IMG/VR virus record: IMGVR_UViG_3300007344_000353
Coordinates: 1 to 20,037 of that record
Direction: 5' to 3' (one strand)
DNA from: a virus
Length of the DNA stretch: 20,037 nt
The stretch's first letter is position 1. Every line of letters starts with the position of its first letter. This document shows, piece after piece, positions 7,120 through 15,180 of the stretch. The notes under the pieces are model-generated. The model searched no databases, was not told the DNA's origin, and worked only from the letters and a program-made list of their open reading frames with translations. Both the position numbers and the translations under genes were made by a program.

Positions 7120-7397
7120 TATAGTTCCTCGCGTGTAGTTGATTTGATAATACCGACATCAACAAGTCGTTGATAGTCTGGATGCGTTGTATCCACGATG
7201 TCGATTGCATATCCAAGCAGTACATTGATGTCATTCTGTGGACGCTTCGCAAGGAATCCGTCACGCCAGACAACGCCATCAATTGTCACCTGTTCCGCGT
7301 TGATTGCGTCAGGATTGTCACTGCAAAATGCACCAATGTATAACTTCTCATTCGTGCGGATGTGCGACAGGTTACGTGTTACCTTGTAGATTGTCAT
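7119..7397 (-). CDS. Small protein of the head-tail/tail junction region, unknown function
   Basis: The product has 92 residues, with a beta-prone first half (YKVTRNLSHIRTNEKLYIGAF) and a mixed second half ending in TTREEL. There is no membrane segment, cysteine cluster or recognised motif. Its ATG overlaps the stop of the probable tail terminator gene (ATGA), and its own stop overlaps the start of the tail tube gene (TAATG), so the three are probably translated as a coupled unit. A role in the neck or in tail tube assembly is a guess from position alone. Confidence 0.65.
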   Translation of the reverse strand: MTIYKVTRNLSHIRTNEKLYIGAFCSDNPDAINAEQVTIDGVVWRDGFLAKRPQNDINVLLGYAIDIVDTTHPDYQRLVDVGIIKSTTREEL

Positions 7398-7852
7398 TCT
7401 ATGATTTCCTTCATCGTTAACGTCATCAGACAGCCATAGTAGATGTTCTCTGAATTGTCAGGGAACTCATAGGCATTCCATTCATAGTCAATTGCTTCAA
7501 TCTTCACGTTGTCCACAAGCGACATGTTCGGTCTGATTGCATCGATGTAGTTAGATGTATAGTCGATTAATTCAGGCAAGGCGTTATGGATACTTGTACC
7601 ACGCTTGACGCTATCGAATAACAGCAAGTCCGCTATCAGCCATGTGATGACAACTGTGCCATTATCGCCAAATGAGACACGCTCCATAGATTGTCCTTCA
7701 CTCTGCAATATCTGCATTGGAAAGATGACACGCGCTGGTGTACCTCTGATGGATGATGTTGCATTGTCAATACCATATACAACAGGTGTCTTGGTTGTCG
7801 TGTTGACTGCGATGCCTGCTAAGGCGTTGACGCATGACTTGATCTGGCTCAT
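7394..7852 (-). CDS. Probable tail terminator/tail completion protein
   Basis: The 152-residue product has the layout of tail terminator (gpU/gp17-like) proteins: an N-terminal helix (SQIKSCVNALAGI), a beta region around ARVIFPMQIL and TVVITWLIADLLL, a helical stretch (NALPELIDYTSNYIDAI) and a final beta part (YYGCLMTLTMKEIIE). It lies between the connector and the tail tube genes, the usual place for a protein that caps the finished tail and joins it to the head. The ATG at 7852 overlaps the connector stop as ATGA. Such proteins are weakly conserved, so the call rests on secondary-structure look and synteny. Confidence 0.6.
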   Translation of the reverse strand: MSQIKSCVNALAGIAVNTTTKTPVVYGIDNATSSIRGTPARVIFPMQILQSEGQSMERVSFGDNGTVVITWLIADLLLFDSVKRGTSIHNALPELIDYTSNYIDAIRPNMSLVDNVKIEAIDYEWNAYEFPDNSENIYYGCLMTLTMKEIIE

Positions 7853-8403
7853 ATTGCAATCCCTGACAAGCGGATGTACGGCTTCAACATCATGTTGATG
7901 TCTGCTGGCATCGGCTCTGGTGTGTCTTGGTCATTCTGGCGAACCCAGTGCAATATCAACTGAATGGCAACTTGCTTGATGGCATCTGGTGGTGTTGTGG
8001 AGTATCCCCAATAACCAACGATGCTAATGGCATCTTCCGGGCTGTCCTCGTAATCCCACACCACATCGGTGTCTGTCTTCAATTGCAACCCGTAGAAGGG
8101 TGCGTGATTGCGAGGCATGGTGACGTAATTACTTGATGCAATCACATCACCTGTACCGTTAGTCACCACTAGGCTGTCAGTTGTCGCAAGGTACTCATCG
8201 AAGTACAGCTTGAATCCATCAGTCTGTAACATGTAATCGAACTTACGCTCGCTGGTGTTACTGACTTCGAACACATTGTTCGTGATGGTCTCAATTGTAT
8301 TCTGAGCACGTGGTATGAGCGATGTAATCAGTCCATCATGGAACGTATCACTCGCGTCATATCCGCCTTGTTGCTTAACCTCTGCTAGTGTGACGTATGC
8401 CAT
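7849..8403 (-). CDS. Head-tail connector protein, HK97 gp6-like
   Basis: The product has 184 residues. The N-terminal half (MAYVTLAEVKQQGGYDASDT, then ITSLIPRAQNTIETITNN) matches the helical opening of gp6-like connector/adaptor proteins, in which a short strand and L.E.K.. helix are followed by a helix ending in I..... The later part DAIKQVAIQLILHWVR is the typical helix near the C-terminus. These proteins form a ring under the portal to which the tail docks. The gene follows the capsid and head protein genes and precedes the tail terminator, as in HK97-like phages. The ATG at 8403 has only a weak ribosome site, so it may depend on coupling with the upstream gene, which stops three bases earlier. 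Confidence 0.78.
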   Translation of the reverse strand: MAYVTLAEVKQQGGYDASDTFHDGLITSLIPRAQNTIETITNNVFEVSNTSERKFDYMLQTDGFKLYFDEYLATTDSLVVTNGTGDVIASSNYVTMPRNHAPFYGLQLKTDTDVVWDYEDSPEDAISIVGYWGYSTTPPDAIKQVAIQLILHWVRQNDQDTPEPMPADINMMLKPYIRLSGIAI

Positions 8404-8406
8404 AGT

Positions 8407-8859
8407 CTAGCCGATGATTTCATCAACACTCGCAAGGTCAAGCCCTGCGGTGTCGCTATAGTGTGCTGGTTCGCCAAGTACGATGACTGCCAAGTCGCAT
8501 GCAGCAGTTCCGACAATCACTTCAGCTTCAAGGAATTGCAAGCCTTGTGCAGCTGCTTCTTCTGCTGATACTTCGATGATGACTTGCTTGTCGCTGTCAG
8601 TACCTGCTTGTGTCAGTTGTGTTGCGTCCTTGCCTGTCACCAGTGTTGCGTGACTGCCCGGATTAGTTGATGCGCCACCGTTGATTTCGAAGTCGATGGT
8701 TGCGCTTGAACCCATCTCACCAACGCTCAGGATGAAGAGGACACGGCGGAAGTTGCTCATGTCAATTTCGTCTGACTGGTAGGTGTCCGCGCTGTATGCG
8801 TCTGGGTCAATTGTCCCGATGAGTGCGAGACGTTCGTTGAGTTGTGAAATGCTAGCCAT
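8407..8859 (-). CDS. Head-associated protein, possible capsid decoration protein
   Basis: The product has 150 residues and lies directly after the major capsid gene. It contains a helix-turn opening (SISQLNERLALIGTIDPDAY), a segment DMSNFRRVLFILSVGEMGSS with strong beta character, then ATIDFEINGG and several further strands. I recall similar small proteins after capsid genes in other siphophages, and a decoration or minor head protein is likely, but I cannot name a family. A good GGAG ribosome site lies eight bases before the ATG at 8859, consistent with high expression. It is acidic overall and lacks cysteine clusters, membrane spans or catalytic motifs. Confidence 0.6.
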   Translation of the reverse strand: MASISQLNERLALIGTIDPDAYSADTYQSDEIDMSNFRRVLFILSVGEMGSSATIDFEINGGASTNPGSHATLVTGKDATQLTQAGTDSDKQVIIEVSAEEAAAQGLQFLEAEVIVGTAACDLAVIVLGEPAHYSDTAGLDLASVDEIIG

Positions 8860-8870
8860 ATGCTGTGCTC

Positions 8871-10103
8871 CTAGTCGTTGAAGTTAACGTATGCGGATAC
8901 TTCGTAAGCCGAGCCCGGTCCACCAAGTGTGATGGTATTTTGCAACCATGGCTTACCGTCGAGTTCTTGACCGAAGCGCCATGCGTCTTGACCTGTGTCG
9001 AAGAAGCGGTGTTCGGAGTAGTCTACATACAAGCCACCGAATTCGAACAGTGCGTATGCGCCCAAGTCAGCAAGAACAACACAACCGCTCGCGTCAGCTT
9101 GTGGCAAGTGTTCGCTGAAGTAGATAGGGTAGCCACTCAATGTCTGTGGTTGACCACCTGCGATATTTTGCAACCATACCGCACCACCTGTACCGACTTC
9201 CAACTTCATCAAGTCAGTCATCATTGATGGGTGCATGATCCATGCCACACGTCCTTGCAATGTCTTGAGACGTGCTGTCATTTTCGCAACGTCGTCAACC
9301 TTGAAGGTGCTGTTGGTGGTTGGTGTCACGTCAATCAACGCATCGGCATTCAAGATACCAAGTGGTTGCGCGTTACCTGTACCGTTCAGGATGAAGTATT
9401 CCAATTTGCTCTGGTATGCAACACTGATGAGGTTGCGAAGCAAGGATTCAAGTGCAGGTACAGATTGTACCATTTTGCGTGATGCCTTCACCAAGCCACT
9501 GACAGCATCATTGGTGCTGAATGTTACTTGGTCGAAGCTACCATCTGTCTCTGTGTAGCTACCACCTTCGGCGCGATTCGCTGTTGTGATACCAGATGCC
9601 ATCGCTGTGTCACCAACGCCAGCTGTTGGAGCTGTGAACATGTCGAGGCTTGGATATGTACCAGCAGGACTAGAGACGTTCATGCGCGATACACCAGCAA
9701 CGACTGCGCTGTTCTGAATCGCAATTTGTACCATTTCATTGTAGAAGGTATCTGGCACAAGGTAGCCACCATCAGCACCGCTTCCGCTTGTCTGTGCTTT
9801 GTAGCTTCCATAGATTTTGTTCAAGCGTTTCTCATCGCCACGCTTCACTGCCATCGCCCAGTCGCCAAATGACTTGATGTTGCTGTCAGCAGTACCGCCA
9901 TCTACTGTGAAGTAGCCTGATTTGCGGATTGCTGGGCTATCTTCCATGTGTGCTGTGATTTTAGCAAGCGCATCAGACAAGCCCTTAACGGTTGCCTTCA
10001 TGTCTTCTTGGCTTTCCATCACACCTTTGATTGCATTGTCAATTGCGCCTTGAACGCCGTTGTCGGTTGCTTCAGGCTTGACGTTTTGAGTTTCATCACT
10101 CAT
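8871..10103 (-). CDS. HK97-type major capsid protein translated from an internal start within the protease-capsid fusion
   Basis: ATG at 10103 (codon 208 of the longer frame) is preceded four bases upstream by AGGTGA, within the longer GAGGTGA, a much stronger ribosome site than that of the full-length start. Translation from here gives a 410-residue HK97 major capsid protein. It has a helical delta/scaffold region at about 1-60, a probable cleavage region before the beta-rich segment around GYFTVDGG (about 62-70), then an N-arm and the typical core (GGYLVPDTFYNEMVQIA, SLISVAYQ-like helix region, ILNGTGNAQPLGILN). The protein forms the icosahedral shell. Its ratio to the protease would be set by the internal site. 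Expression from it is inferred from sequence. Confidence 0.75.
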   Translation of the reverse strand: MSDETQNVKPEATDNGVQGAIDNAIKGVMESQEDMKATVKGLSDALAKITAHMEDSPAIRKSGYFTVDGGTADSNIKSFGDWAMAVKRGDEKRLNKIYGSYKAQTSGSGADGGYLVPDTFYNEMVQIAIQNSAVVAGVSRMNVSSPAGTYPSLDMFTAPTAGVGDTAMASGITTANRAEGGSYTETDGSFDQVTFSTNDAVSGLVKASRKMVQSVPALESLLRNLISVAYQSKLEYFILNGTGNAQPLGILNADALIDVTPTTNSTFKVDDVAKMTARLKTLQGRVAWIMHPSMMTDLMKLEVGTGGAVWLQNIAGGQPQTLSGYPIYFSEHLPQADASGCVVLADLGAYALFEFGGLYVDYSEHRFFDTGQDAWRFGQELDGKPWLQNTITLGGPGSAYEVSAYVNFND

Positions 10104-10724
10104 GTGTTCACCTCGTGTAATTTGAATATGTAAGTTGTTCGCATCACCTTCGGTTGCCTTCGTCTCACCGACCTCTGCAACGTTCAATTCTGCATCATTA
10201 CTCTGACTAAGTGGCAACAGCTTCAAGCCCTTGTAGGTCGCCTTGTTACGGTAGTCTGCTGGTGTGTGTGTCAGACTGGCATCTGCGCCTAAGCTCCACG
10301 TCTTCACATGGTACGCATTGCCTGTCTTCTCGCGCTCTACTAAGTGCGATGGTACACCACTTGACCAACCGAGGCTCTTGCCTTCCTTCTGTCGCGCCTT
10401 AATCAGTTCTATAACCATCTTATCATAAGCATCGGCTTCGTCAAGCTTGCCACGAATCCACACGCCCATGTCGTCTTGACCAATCTCTGCCTTGATGCCA
10501 CGATTCAGCTTGTGTGTCTTCAGCACAGGATCGAAGCCATGATTGAAGTACATTGTCGCTGTACCCTTGCCTTCAACCAAGTCGAAATCGGTCTTGCTAG
10601 TGAAATAGTCGCCATCGAAATCGGCTTCATCAGGCGACCCGTACAGCACCAAGTAACCTGACACTTCATTGTTCTCAGTCATCTTGACATTGCTACCAAG
10701 ATGAATCAGTTGGTTCTCATTCAT
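8871..10724 (-). CDS. Prohead protease-major capsid protein fusion (HK97 type)
   Basis: A single 617-codon frame joins a prohead protease to a capsid protein. Residues 1 to about 170 are an HK97-family (S78/U35-type) protease. The catalytic histidine is probably H62 in FNHG, and a serine lies in KSLGWSSGV (S117, S121 or S122). Typical flanking text is SGYLVLYGS, GDYFT and the turn near TPADYRN. Residues 208-617 are the HK97 capsid protein, with a helical delta region (about 220-262). Residues 171-207 form a polar linker. In most phages these are two genes. Here no stop codon separates them, but an internal ribosome site does. The ATG at 10724 overlaps the preceding stop as ATGA and has only a weak AAAGAG ribosome site, so full-length fusion should be made in smaller amounts. 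Confidence 0.88.
   Translation of the reverse strand: MNENQLIHLGSNVKMTENNEVSGYLVLYGSPDEADFDGDYFTSKTDFDLVEGKGTATMYFNHGFDPVLKTHKLNRGIKAEIGQDDMGVWIRGKLDEADAYDKMVIELIKARQKEGKSLGWSSGVPSHLVEREKTGNAYHVKTWSLGADASLTHTPADYRNKATYKGLKLLPLSQSNDAELNVAEVGETKATEGDANNLHIQITRGEHMSDETQNVKPEATDNGVQGAIDNAIKGVMESQEDMKATVKGLSDALAKITAHMEDSPAIRKSGYFTVDGGTADSNIKSFGDWAMAVKRGDEKRLNKIYGSYKAQTSGSGADGGYLVPDTFYNEMVQIAIQNSAVVAGVSRMNVSSPAGTYPSLDMFTAPTAGVGDTAMASGITTANRAEGGSYTETDGSFDQVTFSTNDAVSGLVKASRKMVQSVPALESLLRNLISVAYQSKLEYFILNGTGNAQPLGILNADALIDVTPTTNSTFKVDDVAKMTARLKTLQGRVAWIMHPSMMTDLMKLEVGTGGAVWLQNIAGGQPQTLSGYPIYFSEHLPQADASGCVVLADLGAYALFEFGGLYVDYSEHRFFDTGQDAWRFGQELDGKPWLQNTITLGGPGSAYEVSAYVNFND
10101..10113 (-). promoter_or_regulatory. 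Internal ribosome binding site at the capsid start
   Basis: On the minus strand 10113-10101 reads AGGTGAACACATG: AGGTGA, four spacer bases, then the ATG of codon 208. With the preceding bases it is GAGGTGA, closely matching the anti-Shine-Dalgarno end of 16S rRNA. In the full-length frame the same bases encode TRGEHM. The site coincides exactly with the domain border between protease and capsid protein, which argues against chance. Confidence 0.8.
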
Positions 10725-11107
10725 CGTAAGCTCTTTCTAATCTCATTACGGACAATACCAGTGATGCGCTGTTCATTCTTGCGCACAACATAATTGACGC
10801 TGTGCATGCGCCATACACGTCGGAAGTAACGATTACGCTTGTCACCTTGTACGTATTCCATATATCCGACGTTGTTGCCAAGCTCTGCCACGAATCCACC
10901 CGAGCGCAACTTGAACGCCCACTTCTTCTTCAAGTCGTTGGTACGCTTGTATGTCGTTCCGGGTAGCTGGCGAGGATACTCTCGCACCTTCGCAATCAAG
11001 TCAGTGGCACTTGCTGTGATACCACGCTTCAAGCCTTCCATCTGCTTGGCACGTTGCAACAGGTTGTTGACACGTGGAATGCCTGTGATACGGATGTCAA
11101 TTTGCAT
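10721..11107 (-). CDS. Small head/neck protein, HK97 gp10-like
   Basis: The product has 128 residues, is strongly basic and contains many R and K. The pattern MQIDIRITGIPRVNNLL, a helix, YKRTNDLKKKWAFKLRSGGFVAELGNNVGYMEYVQGD resembles gp10-like (HK97 gp10, also annotated as tail/neck) proteins, where a GT.RL..S region is followed by YA.Y.E.G. In HK97 such proteins lie after the connector and act at the head-tail junction. Here the gene lies before the protease, an unusual place. The ATG at 11107 overlaps the preceding stop (TAATG) and has an AAGGTG ribosome site. A basic DNA-contacting head protein is the alternative. Confidence 0.6.
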   Translation of the reverse strand: MQIDIRITGIPRVNNLLQRAKQMEGLKRGITASATDLIAKVREYPRQLPGTTYKRTNDLKKKWAFKLRSGGFVAELGNNVGYMEYVQGDKRNRYFRRVWRMHSVNYVVRKNEQRITGIVRNEIRKSLR

Positions 11108-11814
11108 TATGCACCTTCTATCGGCTCATCGTACTCAAATGATACAACACATCTGCAATTCACGTGCGCAGGTGGTAAGCCCATGCCATCGAAGCGCACA
11201 TTCGAGCCAGTCGTCTCCGACCGCTTGCCATCCAGTGGTGCGCATATCGGACAGACAAGTTCATCGCGTCCAGTCTGCCATACACCACGCATCGTCACGC
11301 CTTGTGATGACAGCTCATCAATAACAGGCTTCTGTCCTTCATTCGCAGCACGTGTCGTCTCTGTGACTGCGATCTGCTCTGCCTTCGCTGGACTGTACAG
11401 TCTACCGACGCGCTCTGTCAGTCCTGCTCTGTCAATCTCACCTTCGAAGAAGCGTACAATGTCCTTCTGTACAACTTCACGGCGATAGTCCACCATGTCA
11501 CCAGCAATGCGTGGCACATAGTTACGCGCCCACTCAACAGCGCCTTGATTAATGACATCTACTGACACGCCTGTGAAGCCACTACTCGCCATCATCGCGC
11601 CTGACGCTTCAATGAATGTGCGTTCCAGTGGTGTCTGGAGTACCTGTTGCAATTCTGTCGCAATCTCACGGTAGACCTCTGGTGTCAGGTTGTCCAGATT
11701 CGGTGGGTCGCCAATGAGCTCAAGGATGCGACGGCGTGTGCGACTATTGAACTGTGCGACATCGCGTGCCAGCGCAGATTCAAGCTCGCGTCGTCTCTCA
11801 TCACTAATAGGCAT
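11107..11814 (-). CDS. Head morphogenesis protein, SPP1 gp7/Mu F-like
   Basis: The start is placed at ATG 11814 (235 residues), because GAGAGGA lies just before it and it overlaps the portal stop by only 11 bases. The frame is open to 11862. The C-terminal third has the family signature. It begins TETTRAANEGQKPV, then DELVCPICAPLDG and GLPPAHVNCRC, giving C188, C191, H217, C220 and C222, a cysteine/histidine cluster that could bind a metal. Proteins of this family sit on the portal side of the procapsid, and a few copies enter the head, aiding assembly or DNA ejection. Position after the portal gene is canonical. Confidence 0.85.
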   Translation of the reverse strand: MPISDERRRELESALARDVAQFNSRTRRRILELIGDPPNLDNLTPEVYREIATELQQVLQTPLERTFIEASGAMMASSGFTGVSVDVINQGAVEWARNYVPRIAGDMVDYRREVVQKDIVRFFEGEIDRAGLTERVGRLYSPAKAEQIAVTETTRAANEGQKPVIDELSSQGVTMRGVWQTGRDELVCPICAPLDGKRSETTGSNVRFDGMGLPPAHVNCRCVVSFEYDEPIEGA

Positions 11815-13648
11815 CTGCTGTCCTCTCATGGTTGTGCTTGTGTATATCAATTGCGCCATCAAATATCATGTCAATCTCATCGCGTGATTGCGCGTCTTCT
11901 AACTGTGCTGTGATGGCAGAATGAAGCACCACTGGAATGTAATCAGATTCAAAGTCCACGTTCGCAGAGCCCTTCGACTTGTACGCCTTGCTTGCCTTGC
12001 GTCGCCACTTGTCCAGATGACTGCTGAATAAGTCTGACACGCTCTTCTCTGCTTCATCGGCTGTCAACATCTGCTCACGGCGTGCTGTCGCCCATGTGTA
12101 CCCAGCATCACCACCCCACAGCATCCATGCGATGTATCCATTCGTTGGATTCGATGGGTCGCCCCAACCATCGCGCTTGTCAACCTCATGCCGTCTGAAG
12201 TAGCTGTACATGCTCAATACGTCTGGTGGTAGAATCTCACGTCCACCTGCAATCTGTCGTCCACGCGCCAAGCCGACACGTGTGCCACCACGTCCGAACT
12301 CTTCACGCAGTTCAAGCCCACGACGCGCATTGTCTCGCATAGTGTCGTTCGGATAGAAATCAATGTGACGATACTGCGCAGGTATCGGCTTGATGTCCTT
12401 GCGTTCATCGTCTGGCTTGTAGCCATCAAGTTCTATCTCATCCATCTCATCATCATCGACAAGCTGAGCTTCTGGTATCTCTGGCTCTTCAATCTCCATC
12501 TCATCAGGCTCTTCCATGTCGTCATCCATGTTGACACCTAGACGCTCCCACTGGTCGTCTGTCAGGTCGTAGCCTAGCACTTCCATTGCCAGCGTCAACG
12601 GCATGCCAACATTCACAAGATTCAACAGCGAACCACTACGCATCGCCTCGTCTGTCTGGAATACTTCCAACTGTTGCTCTCTGAAGATGAGCTCACCATC
12701 AATGTCGTAGTGGTCGAAGTACCGATTGAACATGGATTCAATCTTGCGTGCCAACGGTATGATTGTCTTCTCGTAGAAGTGGCGATTGTCCTGCTGTGCT
12801 GTTGCGAAGTTCGTGGCATTGCTGAATAGCAGTGACTGTGGAATACCAAGTGCCGTGCTGATGTCCTCGCGCTTCGCTGTTGTTAGCTCTGGCACTGCCA
12901 ACTCTGACATCGGTGAGCCGATTGTCTCGAACTCAATGTTCGTACCCACAGGAGCGACACGGTGCGCTGTCTGGTTACCACGCCCGAACAGTCTGTCTAG
13001 TATGCTCTTGGTGCGTTCCTGCTCTGATTCTGGATACGCTTGGAAGTCTTCAATCTTGGCGATGGTTGGATTAATTGCGCCTGCTTCGAAGTACTTGACA
13101 GCGTGTTCATCGATGGATGACAGCAAGCCACTGGCACGGATTGCAGCAGTCGCTGGCGCATCACCTATGGCAATCTCTGACGTGCGTGATGGTATCCATG
13201 CGTGTGCCAGTTCGCCAACCTCATAGAAGTATTTCTGATTATCGCGCAGGTTACGCTCGAATCCGACAAGCCCTTCAGTCGCATCTGTAATCAGCTTGAT
13301 TGTCTTCGGATGGAAGCGTCTCATGGTACGATTGCCACCCATCGCATTCTCTTCCATACATGCGAACATCGCACCAGCAAGCAAGTAATCACCTACAAGC
13401 TCATTGAGGATGGTTGCGAAGTCAATCTTCACATTCGCATATTCCAACGCATCATCATCGCGTGGCAGGTTGACGATCGCCTCGGCAATCACGTTGATGC
13501 CACGATATAGCCACGGTACATGCTTGGCTAAATCATAGACGTTGCCATCGGTTGGATCACCGAACACGCTTGTCCATGCCTCTGGTGGCATGTTACGAAT
13601 CGGAATAGACTTCACGCCGTTCACGGTTGTCATCTTAATATCAGTCAT
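11804..13648 (-). CDS. Portal protein with an additional C-terminal domain
   Basis: The product has 614 residues from ATG at 13648 (TGATG overlap with the terminase stop). Residues 1 to about 370 are a phage portal of the HK97/SPP1 class: VPWLYRGINVIAEAIVNLP at the start, the stem/crown helices around TAKREDISTALGIPQSLLF and AQQDNRHFYEKTIIPLARKIE, and a final RSGSLLNLVNVGMPLTLAMEV. An acidic linker (about 375-415, rich in D, E and M) leads to an extra domain at about 425-525 with ARRGLELREEFGRGGTRVGL, then SYFRRHEVDKRDGWGD and IAWMLWGGDAGYTWA. I recall this segment in other phage head-region proteins without a defined function. A helical tail follows. The portal is the dodecameric DNA gate at one capsid vertex. 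Confidence 0.85.
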   Translation of the reverse strand: MTDIKMTTVNGVKSIPIRNMPPEAWTSVFGDPTDGNVYDLAKHVPWLYRGINVIAEAIVNLPRDDDALEYANVKIDFATILNELVGDYLLAGAMFACMEENAMGGNRTMRRFHPKTIKLITDATEGLVGFERNLRDNQKYFYEVGELAHAWIPSRTSEIAIGDAPATAAIRASGLLSSIDEHAVKYFEAGAINPTIAKIEDFQAYPESEQERTKSILDRLFGRGNQTAHRVAPVGTNIEFETIGSPMSELAVPELTTAKREDISTALGIPQSLLFSNATNFATAQQDNRHFYEKTIIPLARKIESMFNRYFDHYDIDGELIFREQQLEVFQTDEAMRSGSLLNLVNVGMPLTLAMEVLGYDLTDDQWERLGVNMDDDMEEPDEMEIEEPEIPEAQLVDDDEMDEIELDGYKPDDERKDIKPIPAQYRHIDFYPNDTMRDNARRGLELREEFGRGGTRVGLARGRQIAGGREILPPDVLSMYSYFRRHEVDKRDGWGDPSNPTNGYIAWMLWGGDAGYTWATARREQMLTADEAEKSVSDLFSSHLDKWRRKASKAYKSKGSANVDFESDYIPVVLHSAITAQLEDAQSRDEIDMIFDGAIDIHKHNHERTADAY

Positions 13649-14817
13649 CAAATAAATACCCTCGCTGGAATCGTTCGTGCCTTATTAGCCAATGCCAATG
13701 CAATGACTGTATCATCGTGCATGCCATTCGGTGCTGTATAGCGATAATTACCAGATGGCAACCGCTCAATGCTGAATGCTTGCAACTCATTCAATAATAT
13801 CTGATTATCAGGAATACCGATACTTTCCTGCTCAAATGCCAACGCCAAGCTATTGATAATCTCTTGCTTGCTCTGCGCTGTTGTCTTGAATGGCTTCACA
13901 GGTAAGCCCATCTTGCGAAGCTCCTCAATGTTCGGGTCACCGATACTATTCTGCTCGGCTAAGATTGTGAATGGCTTCAATCGCTGGTACATCGCGTTCA
14001 AGCGTCCACGTTGCAATGTCCAGTCTATCTGATTGAATCTATCCATCTCAATCACGTGCCCGGTGTCCACATCAATTGCCACGACAACGGTGTAATCATT
14101 CGCACGCCCCCAGTCCACTCCGAAGGCGACGCGCTTGGCATTCTCTGGAGCAGGTTGGATGCACGCGCGCAGGTTACGGAACACCGCACCGCCATCATCA
14201 AGGAACTCTGCCATGTACTCCTGACGGAACACACGCTCTGGTGTATTGCGCTTGATGTCTTCTAGCTCATCATGGTCAATCATCGGATTGTCGTAACTTG
14301 TGAAGTGCCATGCCTTCCAGTTCGGTTGCTCTGGGTCAAGTCCATTCTGGTATAACTCGAAGAACCAATTGCGTCCGTTGGTTGATGACAAGAAGTCAGC
14401 CGAGCCCTTCGATTCCAGCAACATCGGACGGATGATGAATGGAAATACATTGCCATCAATGAAGGCGCACTCATCGAATATCGCATGATCCAGACCTTGA
14501 CCACGCAACTCGGAATCTGCGCTCTTCACAGACAAGAAGCCACCTGATGGAAATTGGATGAGTCGCTCTGACTTGTTGATGTATACGCCTGTCATCGTTC
14601 GGAAGATGTTCTCGAAATCACGGAAGATGCGCTGTCCTGTATTGTACGTCGGCATAATCCACCACACACGCTTGTACAAGGCACGCTGTATCGCACGTAT
14701 CTTGAATGCCTCTGTCTTACCAAATCGACGACCAGCAACGCATACATTGAAGCGCGTCCTGCTGTTGATGATGTCAATCTGGTTGATGTGTGGCTTAATC
14801 GGTAGTTGTAATTTCAT
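13648..14817 (-). CDS. Terminase large subunit (TerL)
   Basis: This is the ATP-driven packaging motor with a C-terminal nuclease. The start used is ATG 14817 (389 residues). A TTG at 14835 would add six residues. ATPase motifs are Walker A VAGRRFGKT (about residues 27-35), Walker B HAIFDECAF with adjacent D115 and E116, and the coupling motif SSTNG (about 144-148). The nuclease (RNase H fold) has D235 in AFGVDWGRANDYTVV, E288 in ILAEQNSIGD, and D368/D369 in GMHDDTVIAL. All expected catalytic residues are present. It overlaps the small subunit gene by 23 bases and the portal by one base. At 389 residues it is shorter than typical TerL (about 420-550), but both domains are complete. Confidence 0.95.
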   Translation of the reverse strand: MKLQLPIKPHINQIDIINSRTRFNVCVAGRRFGKTEAFKIRAIQRALYKRVWWIMPTYNTGQRIFRDFENIFRTMTGVYINKSERLIQFPSGGFLSVKSADSELRGQGLDHAIFDECAFIDGNVFPFIIRPMLLESKGSADFLSSTNGRNWFFELYQNGLDPEQPNWKAWHFTSYDNPMIDHDELEDIKRNTPERVFRQEYMAEFLDDGGAVFRNLRACIQPAPENAKRVAFGVDWGRANDYTVVVAIDVDTGHVIEMDRFNQIDWTLQRGRLNAMYQRLKPFTILAEQNSIGDPNIEELRKMGLPVKPFKTTAQSKQEIINSLALAFEQESIGIPDNQILLNELQAFSIERLPSGNYRYTAPNGMHDDTVIALALANKARTIPARVFI

Positions 14818-15148
14818 CAGGATACACGAACTCAATCTTCAAGGAATTGCCATCAGCTCCACTGTGCTCATGGCGTTCGGTGTAACCACGCTCCTTGCCG
14901 ATTGTCTTCAATGCGAATATTGTTGCTGTCACGTCGCCATCCAATATCTTGTTGTGCAACGTCATCTCTGCCATATCTAAGAAGCCAGCGCGTGCGTCCG
15001 TGACTGCTTGTTGACAGATGTCGTACCGCTCAATATAACGGTACACTGTCTTGCGATCACATCCGAGCTTCTTCGCTGTGTACGTGATGAAGCCCTTCGT
15101 CTCTATGATTGCATCTGCTACTTCTTGAGCAGTATATCTCTGTGCCAT
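14795..15148 (-). CDS. Terminase small subunit (TerS)
   Basis: The product has 117 residues. An N-terminal helix-turn-helix at about 5-40 (YTAQEVADAIIETKGFITY, then CDRKTVYRYIERY) would bind the packaging site. A central helical region (about 42-95), rich in A, M and L, is typical of oligomerisation. A polar C-terminal tail (SGADGNSLKIEFVYPDE) could contact the large subunit. It directly precedes and overlaps TerL. The ATG at 15148 has a strong AAGGTGG ribosome site. The cos or pac site it recognises is not evident; it may lie in or near this gene. Confidence 0.85.
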   Translation of the reverse strand: MAQRYTAQEVADAIIETKGFITYTAKKLGCDRKTVYRYIERYDICQQAVTDARAGFLDMAEMTLHNKILDGDVTATIFALKTIGKERGYTERHEHSGADGNSLKIEFVYPDEITTTD

Positions 15149-15180
15149 AATTCCACCTTTTTATAGTGTGACATGTGACG

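Noticed and set aside
11815-11862. Longer start for the head morphogenesis protein
   Set aside because: The extension overlaps the portal end by 59 bases, while ATG 11814 has a good GAGAGGA ribosome site.
14818-14835. TTG start adding six residues to the terminase large subunit
   Set aside because: There is no clear ribosome site, and the Walker A region is complete without the extension; an ATG at 14817 is preferred, though the choice is not certain.
15165-15180. Repeated GTGACAT/GTGAC near the terminase start, as an operator or pac site
   Set aside because: Two short overlapping copies are not enough, and no further copies were noticed near the terminase genes.
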